Of a stretch of DNA of 18,113 nucleotides, positions 1 to 7,180 are shown in pieces; within the stretch, counting starts at the first letter, position 1; the number at the start of each line of letters is the position of its first letter. A program made the position numbers and the translations under genes. This DNA is from an uncultured Eubacteriales bacterium (GTDB lineage: Bacteria > Bacillota_A > Clostridia > Christensenellales > Aristaeellaceae), in NCBI GenBank assembly GCA_944333375.1, contig CALVKX010000015.1, forward strand, positions 1-18,113. Reading direction: 5' to 3'. The notes under the pieces were generated by a model that did no database searches, had not been told where the DNA came from, and worked only from the letters and a program-made list of their open reading frames with translations.

Positions 1-219
1 GCGGTCCAGCGTCCCGCCCGTGCTGATGCCCACGCCCAGCACGCGTACGCCACGCGTCATGGAAAGCGCCATTTCGCACATGCGCGCCATGGCCTCCTCC
101 TGCGCGGCGGGCGTGGGGATCTCGCGCCTGTCCAAAACCCGGGGCGCGCCGCTTTCCTCCACGCCCGTGCACACGGCGCACTTGGTGCCGCCGATATCAA
201 AGCCCACCCAGCAATCCAT
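1..219 (-). CDS. ROK-family sugar kinase (glucokinase-like), 3' part cut by window edge
   Basis: Only the first 73 codons lie in the window. The N-terminus has the ROK/ASKHA phosphate-1 loop, DIGGTK at residues 8-13, and the visible part ends in a GVGISTGG-type segment, also typical of ROK proteins. Family knowledge: ROK proteins are either sugar kinases (glucokinase, fructokinase, N-acetylmannosamine kinase) or repressors. The Met start directly before the phosphate loop, with no N-terminal helix-turn-helix, argues for a kinase. The ATG at 219 was chosen because AAGGGG lies about 7 bases upstream; the in-frame ATG at 225 is too close to that site. The gene starts 41 bases after the alpha-amylase stop on the same strand, so the two are probably co-transcribed and glucose is a likely substrate (inference). 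The zinc-binding and catalytic motifs lie outside the window, so specificity cannot be read. Confidence 0.85.
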   Translation of the reverse strand, partial: MDCWVGFDIGGTKCAVCTGVEESGAPRVLDRREIPTPAAQEEAMARMCEMALSMTRGVRVLGVGISTGGTLDR

Positions 220-260
220 GGCCATTCCCCTTTTCACAGGTCTTTTGTCCCCGGACAGGC

Positions 261-1775
261 TCAGCCGCGCCTGCCCATCAGCTCCAGGATGCGCGCGCGC
301 AGCATGGCCAGCACGCGGTTGATGACGTCGCCCGGGCGCAGGCGCGGGACATACAGGCTCGCGCCGCCGCCCCCGACGGAAAAGACCCCGCAGCCCTCGT
401 CGTCGATGACCACGCTTTTCTGCCGGCCAAGCACGCAGCGAAACGTCGTGCCCGCGAAGTACGTGCCCACGTACATGCGCTTCTGGCCGCCCGGGCCGTC
501 CGAGCAGAGGAAGGCCAGGCCGCTGCCGGGGCGCTCGCGCAGGCCCTCCCGCGTGAAGCCGATGATGTTGCAGTGGTCAAAATAATCGTGCTCCTCCCCG
601 AAGGCGTTCAGGCGGCGGATCTTCAGCAGCAGCCGCAGCTCGCTCACCGCGCCGATGCGGCGGCTGGGGATGCCGTAAAGGTCGCCGTAGAAGACGCACG
701 GGTAGCCATAGGCCCTCAGCAGGATCAGCCCGTAGGCCGCGGCCTTGAACCAGCCGTCCACCCAGCTCTCCAGCGACTGGCCGGGCTGGGTGTCATGGTT
801 GTCCACAAACGTCACCGCCAGCTCGGGGCGCGCGTTGACCAGCGTGCCCTCAAACAGGCGACTCATGTCAAAATCGCCGTTGCCGCGGGAAATCTCATGA
901 AAATGCATGTGCAGCGGAACGTCAAAAAGGCTCATGCAGCCGTCCACCTCTTTGAGATAGGCCAGAAGCACCTCCACGTCCTGCCGCCAGTATTCGCCCA
1001 CGGCGAACAGCTCGCGCCCGGCGTAGGCGCGCATGTCCGCAAGCCATTCCTTATAGAATCCGGCGCTGATATGCTTGACCGCGTCCAGCCGGAAGCCGTC
1101 CAGCTCCGTGGTGTCGATGTACCAGTGGCCCCAGCGGCGCAGCTCCTCACGCACGGCGGGGCAGTCGGTGTCCACGTCCGCGCCCATGAGGTAGTCATAG
1201 TTGCCGTGCTCCCTGTCCACGTCCTGCTGCCAGGCCTTTCCCCCGATGCGGAAGATACCTCCCTGATGGGTCAGGTCGTTCCAGTCCACGCCGCTGAAGC
1301 ACTCGTGCGTCCAGATGAAATCGCTGTATTTCCCCGCGCGCCCCGGAAAGGTAAAGCGGGTAAAGATGACGGCAGGAACCTCGGGCGTATCAGCCTGCGC
1401 CCGATTCTCGGGATCATCGCAGTGGACGGTGACCTCCTCGGATTCGTCGGCGCCCATGCGGTGGTTGAGCACGATGTCGGGAAGCACCTGCAGGTCCGCC
1501 AGGTGCAGCATGCGGATGGCGGCGAGGTACTCCTCGCGCGTGCCGTACTTGGTACGCACCGTGCCCTTCTGGTCAAATTCACCCAGATCATAGGTATCAT
1601 ATACGCCATAGCCGACGTCGTTGACGCCGGCGTTTCCCTTGTAGGCCGGCGGCAGCCACAGGGCCGTAAAGCCCATCCGCCTGATGCGGAAGGCATCCCG
1701 GGCCGCCTGCCGCCACAGGCCGCAGTCGGAGGGAAGCTCCCACTGAAAATACTGTAACATCACGCCGTTAAGCAT
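261..1775 (-). CDS. amyA: Cytoplasmic alpha-amylase, GH13 (AmyA-like)
   Basis: The 504-residue protein resembles E. coli cytoplasmic AmyA (495 residues) along its whole length, starting with a Q-x-F-x-W motif near residue 9. It hydrolyses internal alpha-1,4 bonds of starch, glycogen or maltodextrin. The GH13 conserved regions are all present: region I DIVLNH at 100-105, region II GFRLDAVKH with nucleophile D231, region III VGEYW with acid/base E261, and region IV FVDNHD with D328. There is no signal peptide, so it acts inside the cell. The ATG at 1775 has a GGGAGGTGA ribosome site at good spacing. It has its own promoter (1815-1843) and is followed 41 bases later by a ROK kinase gene, which suggests a short operon for using stored or imported glucan. 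A maltohexaose-forming specificity is possible but cannot be read from the sequence. Confidence 0.95.
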   Translation of the reverse strand: MLNGVMLQYFQWELPSDCGLWRQAARDAFRIRRMGFTALWLPPAYKGNAGVNDVGYGVYDTYDLGEFDQKGTVRTKYGTREEYLAAIRMLHLADLQVLPDIVLNHRMGADESEEVTVHCDDPENRAQADTPEVPAVIFTRFTFPGRAGKYSDFIWTHECFSGVDWNDLTHQGGIFRIGGKAWQQDVDREHGNYDYLMGADVDTDCPAVREELRRWGHWYIDTTELDGFRLDAVKHISAGFYKEWLADMRAYAGRELFAVGEYWRQDVEVLLAYLKEVDGCMSLFDVPLHMHFHEISRGNGDFDMSRLFEGTLVNARPELAVTFVDNHDTQPGQSLESWVDGWFKAAAYGLILLRAYGYPCVFYGDLYGIPSRRIGAVSELRLLLKIRRLNAFGEEHDYFDHCNIIGFTREGLRERPGSGLAFLCSDGPGGQKRMYVGTYFAGTTFRCVLGRQKSVVIDDEGCGVFSVGGGGASLYVPRLRPGDVINRVLAMLRARILELMGRRG

Positions 1776-1814
1776 GCGTTCACCTCCCTTGGGAACGAAA
1801 AAGCGCCCCTCCTG

Positions 1815-1843
1815 ATTATACCCGCACCGCGCCGCGCGGGCAA
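1815..1843 (-). promoter_or_regulatory. Sigma-A promoter for the alpha-amylase gene
   Basis: Read on the minus strand, a -35 TTGCCC (1843-1838) and a perfect -10 TATAAT (1820-1815) are separated by exactly 17 bases. Transcription would begin near 1808, about 33 bases before the amylase ATG. The spacer is extremely GC-rich and contains GC-only inverted repeats. No separate terminator for the upstream capA-like gene was found between 1776 and 1913, so read-through is also possible. Confidence 0.75.
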
Positions 1844-1913
1844 GGGCAGGGGAGGGGAGGAAGGGGCAAACGTTACATCTGTGTATCTATGCGCCCGTGC
1901 CGCAGGCTATGAC

Positions 1914-2957
1914 TCACCGGGGCAGAAAGGCGTAATCGCGCCGGCCGCCGTCCTGCGCCACGGGGCCGTCCTGCCCCTCGCTGTCGGTGTCGATGCGCGC
2001 CCAGACCGCCTGGGCGGCTTCGCCCGTCACCAGCCGGGGCTGGAAGTCGTTGACCTCCGGGTCGCCGGAGACGTTGGCCGCGTAGACGCTGAGCTGCTGG
2101 CCGAGATAGGCGCCGTCGTCGTCAAAGGTCAGCGTCAGGCGCAGGGCGCAGCTCTCCAGGGCGCGGACCTTGAGGTTGCCGCCGAAGCAGAAGTTGCCCA
2201 TGCTGTAGAAGATGTAGCGCCCGTTGTAGACCTCCAGCCCCTGCACGACGTGCGGATGGCTGCCCGCCACGAAATCGGCGCCCATGTCGATGAGCTTGCG
2301 GGCGACGTCGGCCTGGGCGTTGGTGTGGTGGGTGGCGTATTCGTTGCCGAAATGCGGCGTAAAGACGACGGCGCTGACGCCCTCCTCCTGGCGAAGCACG
2401 CGGATTTTCTCGGTAAGCTCCTCGCGCAGGCTGTAGAAGTGGACGCGCTGCATGCCGAAAAAAGCGATTTTGATGCCGTCTTTTTCAAAGATGTAGGGGG
2501 TCAGCTCGTCAAAGACACCCACGCCCGCGGCGGCGAGCGCTTCGATGGTGCCGGTCTTGCCAGCCTTGCCGTAGTCCAGGGTGTGGTTGTTGTCCAGGTT
2601 GACCGCCTCGATACCCGCCAGGGGCAAAATGCGGGCGAAGTCCGTCGGGCCGCGGAAGCAGTAGGTCTTGTTGGCCGCGCCCCGCGCGTCGTCCTTGAGC
2701 ACGCCCTCGAAGTTGGCCACGGTCAGGTCGTCCTGCGCAAAAAAGGCACGCATCTTCTCAAAGAAATATCCGTAGCCCTCCCGACGCGCATAGTCGTGGA
2801 AGGAGCCCTCGCGGTTGACCAGGTAGTCCTCCCCGCCCAGCGTGCAGTCGCCGACAAAGGTGATGGTCACGGTTTTTTCGGCCAGCGCGCCGGATGAAAA
2901 CAGAAGCGTCAGGCAGACGGCAGACATCACAGTCAATAAACGAACCGGGCTTTTCAT
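1914..2957 (-). CDS. CapA-family protein (PGA_cap metallophosphatase-like), exported
   Basis: This is a 347-residue member of the CapA/PGA_cap family, which shares the calcineurin-like metallophosphatase fold. The best-known member takes part in poly-gamma-glutamate capsule synthesis or anchoring, but most members stand alone and their reaction is unknown. Visible family motifs are GDCTLGG at 36-42, NFEG at 82-85, NNHTLDYG at 123-130, PHFGNEY at 201-207, GSHPHVVQG at 232-240 and YSMGNF at 251-256. Residues 1-26 form a signal peptide ending in a SGALA cleavage site. I start at 2957 because GGAGGTGG lies about 11 bases upstream and a strong promoter sits at 2997-3025. The upstream in-frame extension to 3062 would lie partly upstream of the transcript start. 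No capB or capC genes are near, so a capsule role is not supported here. Confidence 0.88.
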   Translation of the reverse strand: MKSPVRLLTVMSAVCLTLLFSSGALAEKTVTITFVGDCTLGGEDYLVNREGSFHDYARREGYGYFFEKMRAFFAQDDLTVANFEGVLKDDARGAANKTYCFRGPTDFARILPLAGIEAVNLDNNHTLDYGKAGKTGTIEALAAAGVGVFDELTPYIFEKDGIKIAFFGMQRVHFYSLREELTEKIRVLRQEEGVSAVVFTPHFGNEYATHHTNAQADVARKLIDMGADFVAGSHPHVVQGLEVYNGRYIFYSMGNFCFGGNLKVRALESCALRLTLTFDDDGAYLGQQLSVYAANVSGDPEVNDFQPRLVTGEAAQAVWARIDTDSEGQDGPVAQDGGRRDYAFLPR

Positions 2958-2996
2958 GCAGACAGCCACCTCCGCGCCTGTTTCTGGAATTTCTCT

Positions 2997-3025
2997 ATGA
3001 TAGCCGATGCCTCCCGGCTTGTCAA
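2997..3025 (-). promoter_or_regulatory. Sigma-A promoter for the CapA-family gene
   Basis: On the minus strand, a perfect -35 TTGACA (3025-3020) and a -10 TATCAT (3002-2997) are separated by 17 bases. The transcript would start near 2990 and give a 5' leader of about 33 bases before the ATG at 2957. The site diverges from the promoter at 3078-3106, with about 50 bases between the two -35 elements, so one regulator could act on both genes. Confidence 0.85.
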
Positions 3026-3077
3026 CGCGAGGGAGGGAGAAAAAATCAAAAATGTTACGCAAATATGAAGGATATGC

Positions 3078-3106
3078 TTGACAGATTTAACAAACTGACC
3101 TACAAT
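3078..3106 (+). promoter_or_regulatory. Sigma-A promoter for the SH3b/peptidoglycan-binding exoprotein
   Basis: A perfect -35 TTGACA (3078-3083), a 17-base spacer and a -10 TACAAT (3101-3106) give a near-consensus vegetative promoter. The expected start near 3113 leaves a 5' leader of about 47 bases to the ATG at 3160. High expression is expected from the match to consensus. Confidence 0.85.
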
Positions 3107-3159
3107 AAACGCTGGGACACAAGGCACTCAAGCCATTTCAACCTGTGGAGGGCATGCAG

Positions 3160-5757
3160 ATGAGGCACGGAAACCGTTGGGCGCGCCTGCTGGCCGCCGT
3201 GTGCGCCATGGCGCTGTTTTTGTCGGTGATTTCGCCGGCGCTGGCGGCGAAGTATCCTTATGACACCGTCAGCATGGACGATGTGAACATGCGCAGCCGC
3301 GCCAATACCACATCCACCATTCTCAAAAAAATCCAGAAGGGCGATACCGTGACCATTCTGGGCGTCACGGGCAGCTTTTATCGTGTGGAATTTGACGGCA
3401 AGACCGGCTACGCGATGAAAAAGTATATCGACGGCACCGACCCCTCGCCCGACCCCTCGCCCAACCCGGCGCTGAGCATGCAGGCGCCGCCGGCCATCTC
3501 CGAATATCCCTACGATACCACGGTCATCGACTACGTGAAGCTGCGCAAGGTGGCCAAGACCGACGGAGAGGTCATTCTGACCATTCCGGCCGGCAGCGTG
3601 GTGACGGTGTATGACCGCACCAGCAACGGCTTTGTCAAGGTCAAGTACGACGGCAAGACCGGCTACTGTGTGGATACGCACATCAACCTGGCCAACATCC
3701 CCGCCCCCACGCCCCAGCCCGGCGCGGAGAAGTACACCGAGCTCAAAAACGGCAGCGAGGGCGAGGCCGTGACCGCGCTGCAATCCGCGCTGGCGGAGCT
3801 TGGGTACATGGAAGAGGAGGACGTGGACGGCAAGTTCGGCAGCAAGACCGAAGACGCGCTCAAGGTGTTCCAGAAGCGCAACGGCTTCACCCAGGACGGC
3901 ATCGCCAGCCAGGACCTCCAGCTCAAGCTCTACGAGGACACCCCCAAGGACACCCGCGGCTACCGCCAGTATGTGCGCACGGTTCCGCCGGTGGCGGGCG
4001 CGGTGATCCGGGAGAAGTCCAAGGGTGAGCCTGTGACCAAGCTGCAGACGCGCCTCAAGGAGCTGGGCTACGATGAGGGCGAAATCGCCGGCGTGTGCGA
4101 CGAAAACACGGTCGCGGCCATCAAGCTCTTTGAGGGCAAGCATGGCCTGGTTGCGGACGGCGAGATGAACGCCGCGGACCAGCAGGTGCTTTACGGCGCC
4201 ACGGCCATGGCCGCATCCGTGATCGTGACGCCCTCGCCCACGCCTACCCCCAAGCCCCCCACCAAGACGCTGCGCCCCGGCGACGAAGACGAGGAGGTCA
4301 AGCTCCTCCAGCAGCGCCTCAAGGACCTGGGCTATTATACCGGCAACATCACCGGCGTGTACAATACTGCCACCACGGAGGCCGTCAAGGCGTTCCAGAA
4401 AAAGAGCAGCCTGGAGCAGGACGGCATCCTGGGGCCCATCACGCGCACGGTGCTCTACGGCGTGAACGCCATCTACGCGGTGCCCACCGCGATCCCCGTT
4501 TCCACGCCCACGCCCACCACGACGCCCATTACCCCCGAAAACGTCATCGTCATCCGCGCGGGCAGCATGGGCGAGGTGGTGCGCAGGTTGCAGGCCCGCC
4601 TGCAGGAGCTGGGCTACTATACCTCGCGCCTTGACGGCGTGTATCTGACCGATGATATCGAGGCCGTGCGCGCCTTCCAGAGCGCCAATGGCCTCAAGGT
4701 GGACGGCAAGGCCGGCTACGAGACGCAGACCGCCCTCTACAGCGATTCCGCCATCCGCGGAAACGCCAACATCACCACCGATTCCTCCAGCGCGCTGGTC
4801 AGCACCCTTCGCTACGGCAGCGAGGGCGCGGAGGTGACCACGCTGCAAAACCGCCTGATCGCCCTGGGCTATCTGGCGGGAAGCGCGGACGGCAAGTTCG
4901 GCCGCGACACCAAGGCGGCGGTCATCGCCTTCCAGAAAGCCAATCAGCTTGACGCGGACGGCGTCGTGGGCACGGATACCTCGGCCAGGCTCTATGCCAG
5001 CAACGTCGTCAGCAACACCGTCAGCACCACCGAAACCCTGCGCGTGGGCGCGGTCAGCGACGCGGTGCGCGATATGCAAAACCGCCTGATTACGCTGGGC
5101 TATCTTGAAAACGGCCAGGCGGACGGCAAGTTCGGGGTCAAGACCAGCCTGGCGCTCATCGCCTTCCAGAAGGCCAACGGCCTGACGGCCGACGGCATCG
5201 CCGGCACCAAGACCTTCGCCAAGCTCAACTCCACGAGCGCCATCACTGCGGGGGGCACGGATTCCACAACCTCCGACACCACCACCGTTACCCCGGGCGC
5301 GCCGACGGTGACCACCGTCAGCGCCGCACAGGTGCGCTACGCCAACTGGTACAGCGAGGTCAAGGCGCGCTGCCGCCTGTTCCCCAACGCCACCATCTAT
5401 GACTTCACCACCGGCATCAGCTGGCAGGTCAACATGTTCAGCCTGGGCGCGCACGCCGACGCCGAGCCGCTCACGGCTGCGGATACCGCCAACATGAACC
5501 GGGCCTTCGGCGGCAAGACCACCTGGACGCCCAAGGCGGTCTGGGTCGTGCTCAGTGACGGGACCGTGTACATGGCTTCTACCCACAACACGCCGCACGA
5601 CACCTATCACATCCGGGATAACAACTTCGACGGCCACATTTGCATCCACTTCCCGCGCACGCAGGAGCAGGTGGAGAAGATCGGGCCGTACGCCACCTCG
5701 CATCAGAAGGCCATTGACCTGGGATGGGAGGCGACCCTCAAGCGGGCTGTCTACTGA
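3160..5757 (+). CDS. Exported wall-binding protein: 2 SH3b, 6 peptidoglycan-binding repeats, uncharacterised C-terminal His/Cys domain
   Basis: The 865-residue protein has a signal peptide (1-30, ending PALAA). It continues with two bacterial SH3 domains (about 31-91 and 115-177), a Pro-rich linker, then six PG_binding_1 repeats at about 196-259, 284-346, 370-434, 466-528, 550-613 and 627-690. Each repeat carries the pattern L-Q-x-x-L-x-x-L-G-Y and A-V-x-x-F-Q. Pro/Thr/Ser linkers separate several repeats. The last domain (about 725-865) has H765-x-D767, H813, the motif GHICIHF (H826, C828, H830) and H848. I do not know its reaction; similar tails occur on other clostridial wall proteins as far as I recall. 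The HxCxH cluster recalls the catalytic Cys of L,D-transpeptidases without matching their SHGC motif. The protein probably binds and may remodel peptidoglycan outside the membrane. The ATG at 3160 was chosen because GGAGGG lies 7 bases upstream; a GTG at 3145 and an ATG at 3154 overlap or crowd that site. Confidence 0.9.
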   Translation: MRHGNRWARLLAAVCAMALFLSVISPALAAKYPYDTVSMDDVNMRSRANTTSTILKKIQKGDTVTILGVTGSFYRVEFDGKTGYAMKKYIDGTDPSPDPSPNPALSMQAPPAISEYPYDTTVIDYVKLRKVAKTDGEVILTIPAGSVVTVYDRTSNGFVKVKYDGKTGYCVDTHINLANIPAPTPQPGAEKYTELKNGSEGEAVTALQSALAELGYMEEEDVDGKFGSKTEDALKVFQKRNGFTQDGIASQDLQLKLYEDTPKDTRGYRQYVRTVPPVAGAVIREKSKGEPVTKLQTRLKELGYDEGEIAGVCDENTVAAIKLFEGKHGLVADGEMNAADQQVLYGATAMAASVIVTPSPTPTPKPPTKTLRPGDEDEEVKLLQQRLKDLGYYTGNITGVYNTATTEAVKAFQKKSSLEQDGILGPITRTVLYGVNAIYAVPTAIPVSTPTPTTTPITPENVIVIRAGSMGEVVRRLQARLQELGYYTSRLDGVYLTDDIEAVRAFQSANGLKVDGKAGYETQTALYSDSAIRGNANITTDSSSALVSTLRYGSEGAEVTTLQNRLIALGYLAGSADGKFGRDTKAAVIAFQKANQLDADGVVGTDTSARLYASNVVSNTVSTTETLRVGAVSDAVRDMQNRLITLGYLENGQADGKFGVKTSLALIAFQKANGLTADGIAGTKTFAKLNSTSAITAGGTDSTTSDTTTVTPGAPTVTTVSAAQVRYANWYSEVKARCRLFPNATIYDFTTGISWQVNMFSLGAHADAEPLTAADTANMNRAFGGKTTWTPKAVWVVLSDGTVYMASTHNTPHDTYHIRDNNFDGHICIHFPRTQEQVEKIGPYATSHQKAIDLGWEATLKRAVY
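4807..5229 (+). repeat. Near-duplicate peptidoglycan-binding repeats 5 and 6 (coding)
   Basis: Repeats 5 and 6 of the wall protein are clearly closer to each other at the DNA level than the other four are. The 16-mer tgcaaaaccgcctgat occurs at 4844-4859 and 5075-5090, a period of 231 bases. The 17-mer gcggacggcaagttcgg occurs at 4885-4901 and 5119-5135, a period of 234 bases. The 3-base difference corresponds to one added codon. This points to a relatively recent in-frame tandem duplication of one domain. Confidence 0.75.
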
Positions 5758-5772
5758 GAAGGAAAACAAAAA

Positions 5773-5810
5773 AAAACGTCCCGCCAGCCTGCCGGCCGGC
5801 GGGACGTTTT
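5773..5810. terminator. Bidirectional intrinsic terminator between converging genes
   Basis: A perfect 13-base inverted repeat, AAAACGTCCCGCC (5773-5785) and GGCGGGACGTTTT (5798-5810), flanks a 12-base loop. The plus strand ends in a T run, and the minus strand ends in a run of about 10 T residues because of the A tract at 5767-5776. It can therefore stop both the plus-strand wall-protein transcript (ending at 5757) and the minus-strand transporter transcript (last gene ending at 5850). Confidence 0.92.
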
Positions 5811-5849
5811 ATGATGAGAAGGTCCTGAAAGGGAGGGGCGCACCTGCGC

Positions 5850-6422
5850 TCAGATAGCCGGGGCGAGATGAATCGTTTCATAGCCGGCGGCCTCCGCCGG
5901 GTCATGCGTCACGAGCACGACCGTGCGGCCACGGGTGTGCTGCGCGACCAGGCGCATCACCTGCGCCCGCGTCGTCTCGTCCAGCCCCTTGTAGGGCTCG
6001 TCGAGCATCAGCGCGTCGTAATCGGCCAGCAGCGCCCGGCACAGGGCCACGCGGCGCTTCATGCCGCCGCTGAAAGCACCCACGGGCTGAGCGAGGCTCT
6101 CGGCAGGAATCCCCATCTCCTCCAGCAGGGCATGGACCTCGGCCGGGGACACGCGGGCCGCAAGCCGCACGTTGGCGGCGGCGGTCAGGCGCTCCAGCAG
6201 CCGGTCCTCCTGAAAGACGGCGCTGAAACGCAAGCCTGCGGGGATATGAATCTCCCCGCTGTCAGGCGCGGTCAGCCCCATGAGCAGGCGAAGCAGCGTC
6301 GTCTTGCCGCAGCCGGAGGGGCCCATCAGGCAGGTGTGGTTGCCCGGGGGAAAGCGCGCCGAAAAATCACGGATGACGGTCCGGCCGTCAAAGGCCTTGC
6401 TCACGTTTACGGCTTCCAGCAT
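5850..6422 (-). CDS. ABC importer ATPase, nitrate/sulfonate/taurine type, short form
   Basis: This 190-residue ATPase powers the importer formed with the two genes upstream. It has Walker A GPSGCGKT at 34-41, a Q-loop Gln at 71, signature FSGGMKRR at 117-124, Walker B ALMLDEP at 137-143, a D-loop at 146-149 and the switch His at 173. Family members such as SsuB and TauB are usually about 250 residues; this one ends shortly after the H-loop. It is a compact form with the catalytic core complete, not a broken gene. The ATG at 6422 is chosen over the GTG at 6428 because GGAGG lies 8 bases upstream of the ATG and only 2 bases from the GTG. The start overlaps the permease stop by 16 bases, which suggests translational coupling. 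The shared terminator at 5773-5810 follows. Substrate is unknown. Confidence 0.9.
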   Translation of the reverse strand: MLEAVNVSKAFDGRTVIRDFSARFPPGNHTCLMGPSGCGKTTLLRLLMGLTAPDSGEIHIPAGLRFSAVFQEDRLLERLTAAANVRLAARVSPAEVHALLEEMGIPAESLAQPVGAFSGGMKRRVALCRALLADYDALMLDEPYKGLDETTRAQVMRLVAQHTRGRTVVLVTHDPAEAAGYETIHLAPAI

Positions 6423-7180
6423 CCCCACGCCCTCCTTTCGACCGCGTCCATCAGATGCGCCAGCAGCTTTTCACAGCCGATGCTCAGCGCCACCACCACC
6501 ACCGTCCAGCAGAACAGGTCGGGGGTTTCCAGATAGACCTTGGCTTTATAGAGCTTCTCACCGATGGAGCCGGCCGGGATTCCGATTACCTCGGCCGCCA
6601 CGCCGCTTTTCCAGCACAGGCCGATGGCGAGGCTGAGGCCGGAGCGCAGAAACGGCGCGAGCTGGGAGAGATAGACGGTCCCGAGCTGGCGGCGAAAGGG
6701 GACGCGAAAGACGCGCGCCATCTCGATGAGGCCGGGGTCCGTGCTGTCCAGCCCCGCGAGCGCGTTGGCATAGACCACCGGGAAGCCGATGAGCAGGCTG
6801 ATGACCACGCTCAGGTCCCGGCTGGAAACCCACAGCAGGACGAGGATGACAAAGGAGGCCACGGGCACCGCCTTGACCGCCGCCACCAGCGGCATGAGCA
6901 GCTCGCGCACGCGCCGCAGCCGGTAGGCCGCGGCGGCCAGCAGCACGCCCAGCAGCGCGCTCAGGGCAAAGCCCAGCAGGATACGCCCCAGGGAGAACCC
7001 CACGGCGCGCCAAAACGCGGCCTCAAACGCCAGTTGAGACAGGCGTTTGAGGGCCGCGACGGGAGAGGCGAGCAAAATGGGGGCATCGACCCACCAGGCG
7101 GCGAGCTGCCACACGGCGAGCCAGACCAGGACCGCCCAGAGGGGCATGCGCGGTTTAGCGCTGGAAGTAGAAGGCTTCAT
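6407..7180 (-). CDS. ABC importer permease, BPD/SsuC-TauC type
   Basis: The protein is 257 residues with about six hydrophobic segments. The first membrane helix begins near residue 13 and the EAA-type cytoplasmic loop, EMARVFRVPF, near 153-162 contacts the ATPase. It belongs to the binding-protein-dependent permease family with SsuC and TauC. It is the membrane channel between the substrate-binding protein and the ATPase. The start is uncertain. The ATG at 7180 overlaps the upstream stop by 26 bases and gives a short basic N-terminal tail. An ATG at 7147, 7 bases after that stop, would begin at the first membrane segment. Neither has a strong ribosome site, so translation probably relies on coupling. 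Confidence 0.88.
   Translation of the reverse strand: MKPSTSSAKPRMPLWAVLVWLAVWQLAAWWVDAPILLASPVAALKRLSQLAFEAAFWRAVGFSLGRILLGFALSALLGVLLAAAAYRLRRVRELLMPLVAAVKAVPVASFVILVLLWVSSRDLSVVISLLIGFPVVYANALAGLDSTDPGLIEMARVFRVPFRRQLGTVYLSQLAPFLRSGLSLAIGLCWKSGVAAEVIGIPAGSIGEKLYKAKVYLETPDLFCWTVVVVALSIGCEKLLAHLMDAVERRAWGCWKP

Noticed and set aside
573..1757. 394-codon plus-strand open frame within the amylase gene
   Set aside because: The amylase has all GH13 motifs on the minus strand. The plus-strand product has no recognisable features.
2958..3062. N-terminal extension of the CapA-like protein to 3062
   Set aside because: The near-consensus promoter at 2997-3025 lies inside the extension. A signal peptide and ribosome site fit the start at 2957.
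3745..5229. Tandem repeats as a CRISPR array or mobile repeat
   Set aside because: The repeats are coding, in frame, about 60-70 residues long and match the peptidoglycan-binding fold. Repeat and spacer lengths do not fit CRISPR.
3100..5769. 889-codon open frame antisense to the wall-binding protein gene
   Set aside because: Its predicted protein is Gly/Arg/His/Val/Ala-rich low-complexity sequence with no domain. It mirrors the codon bias of the real gene, which has a signal peptide, ribosome site, promoter and known domains.
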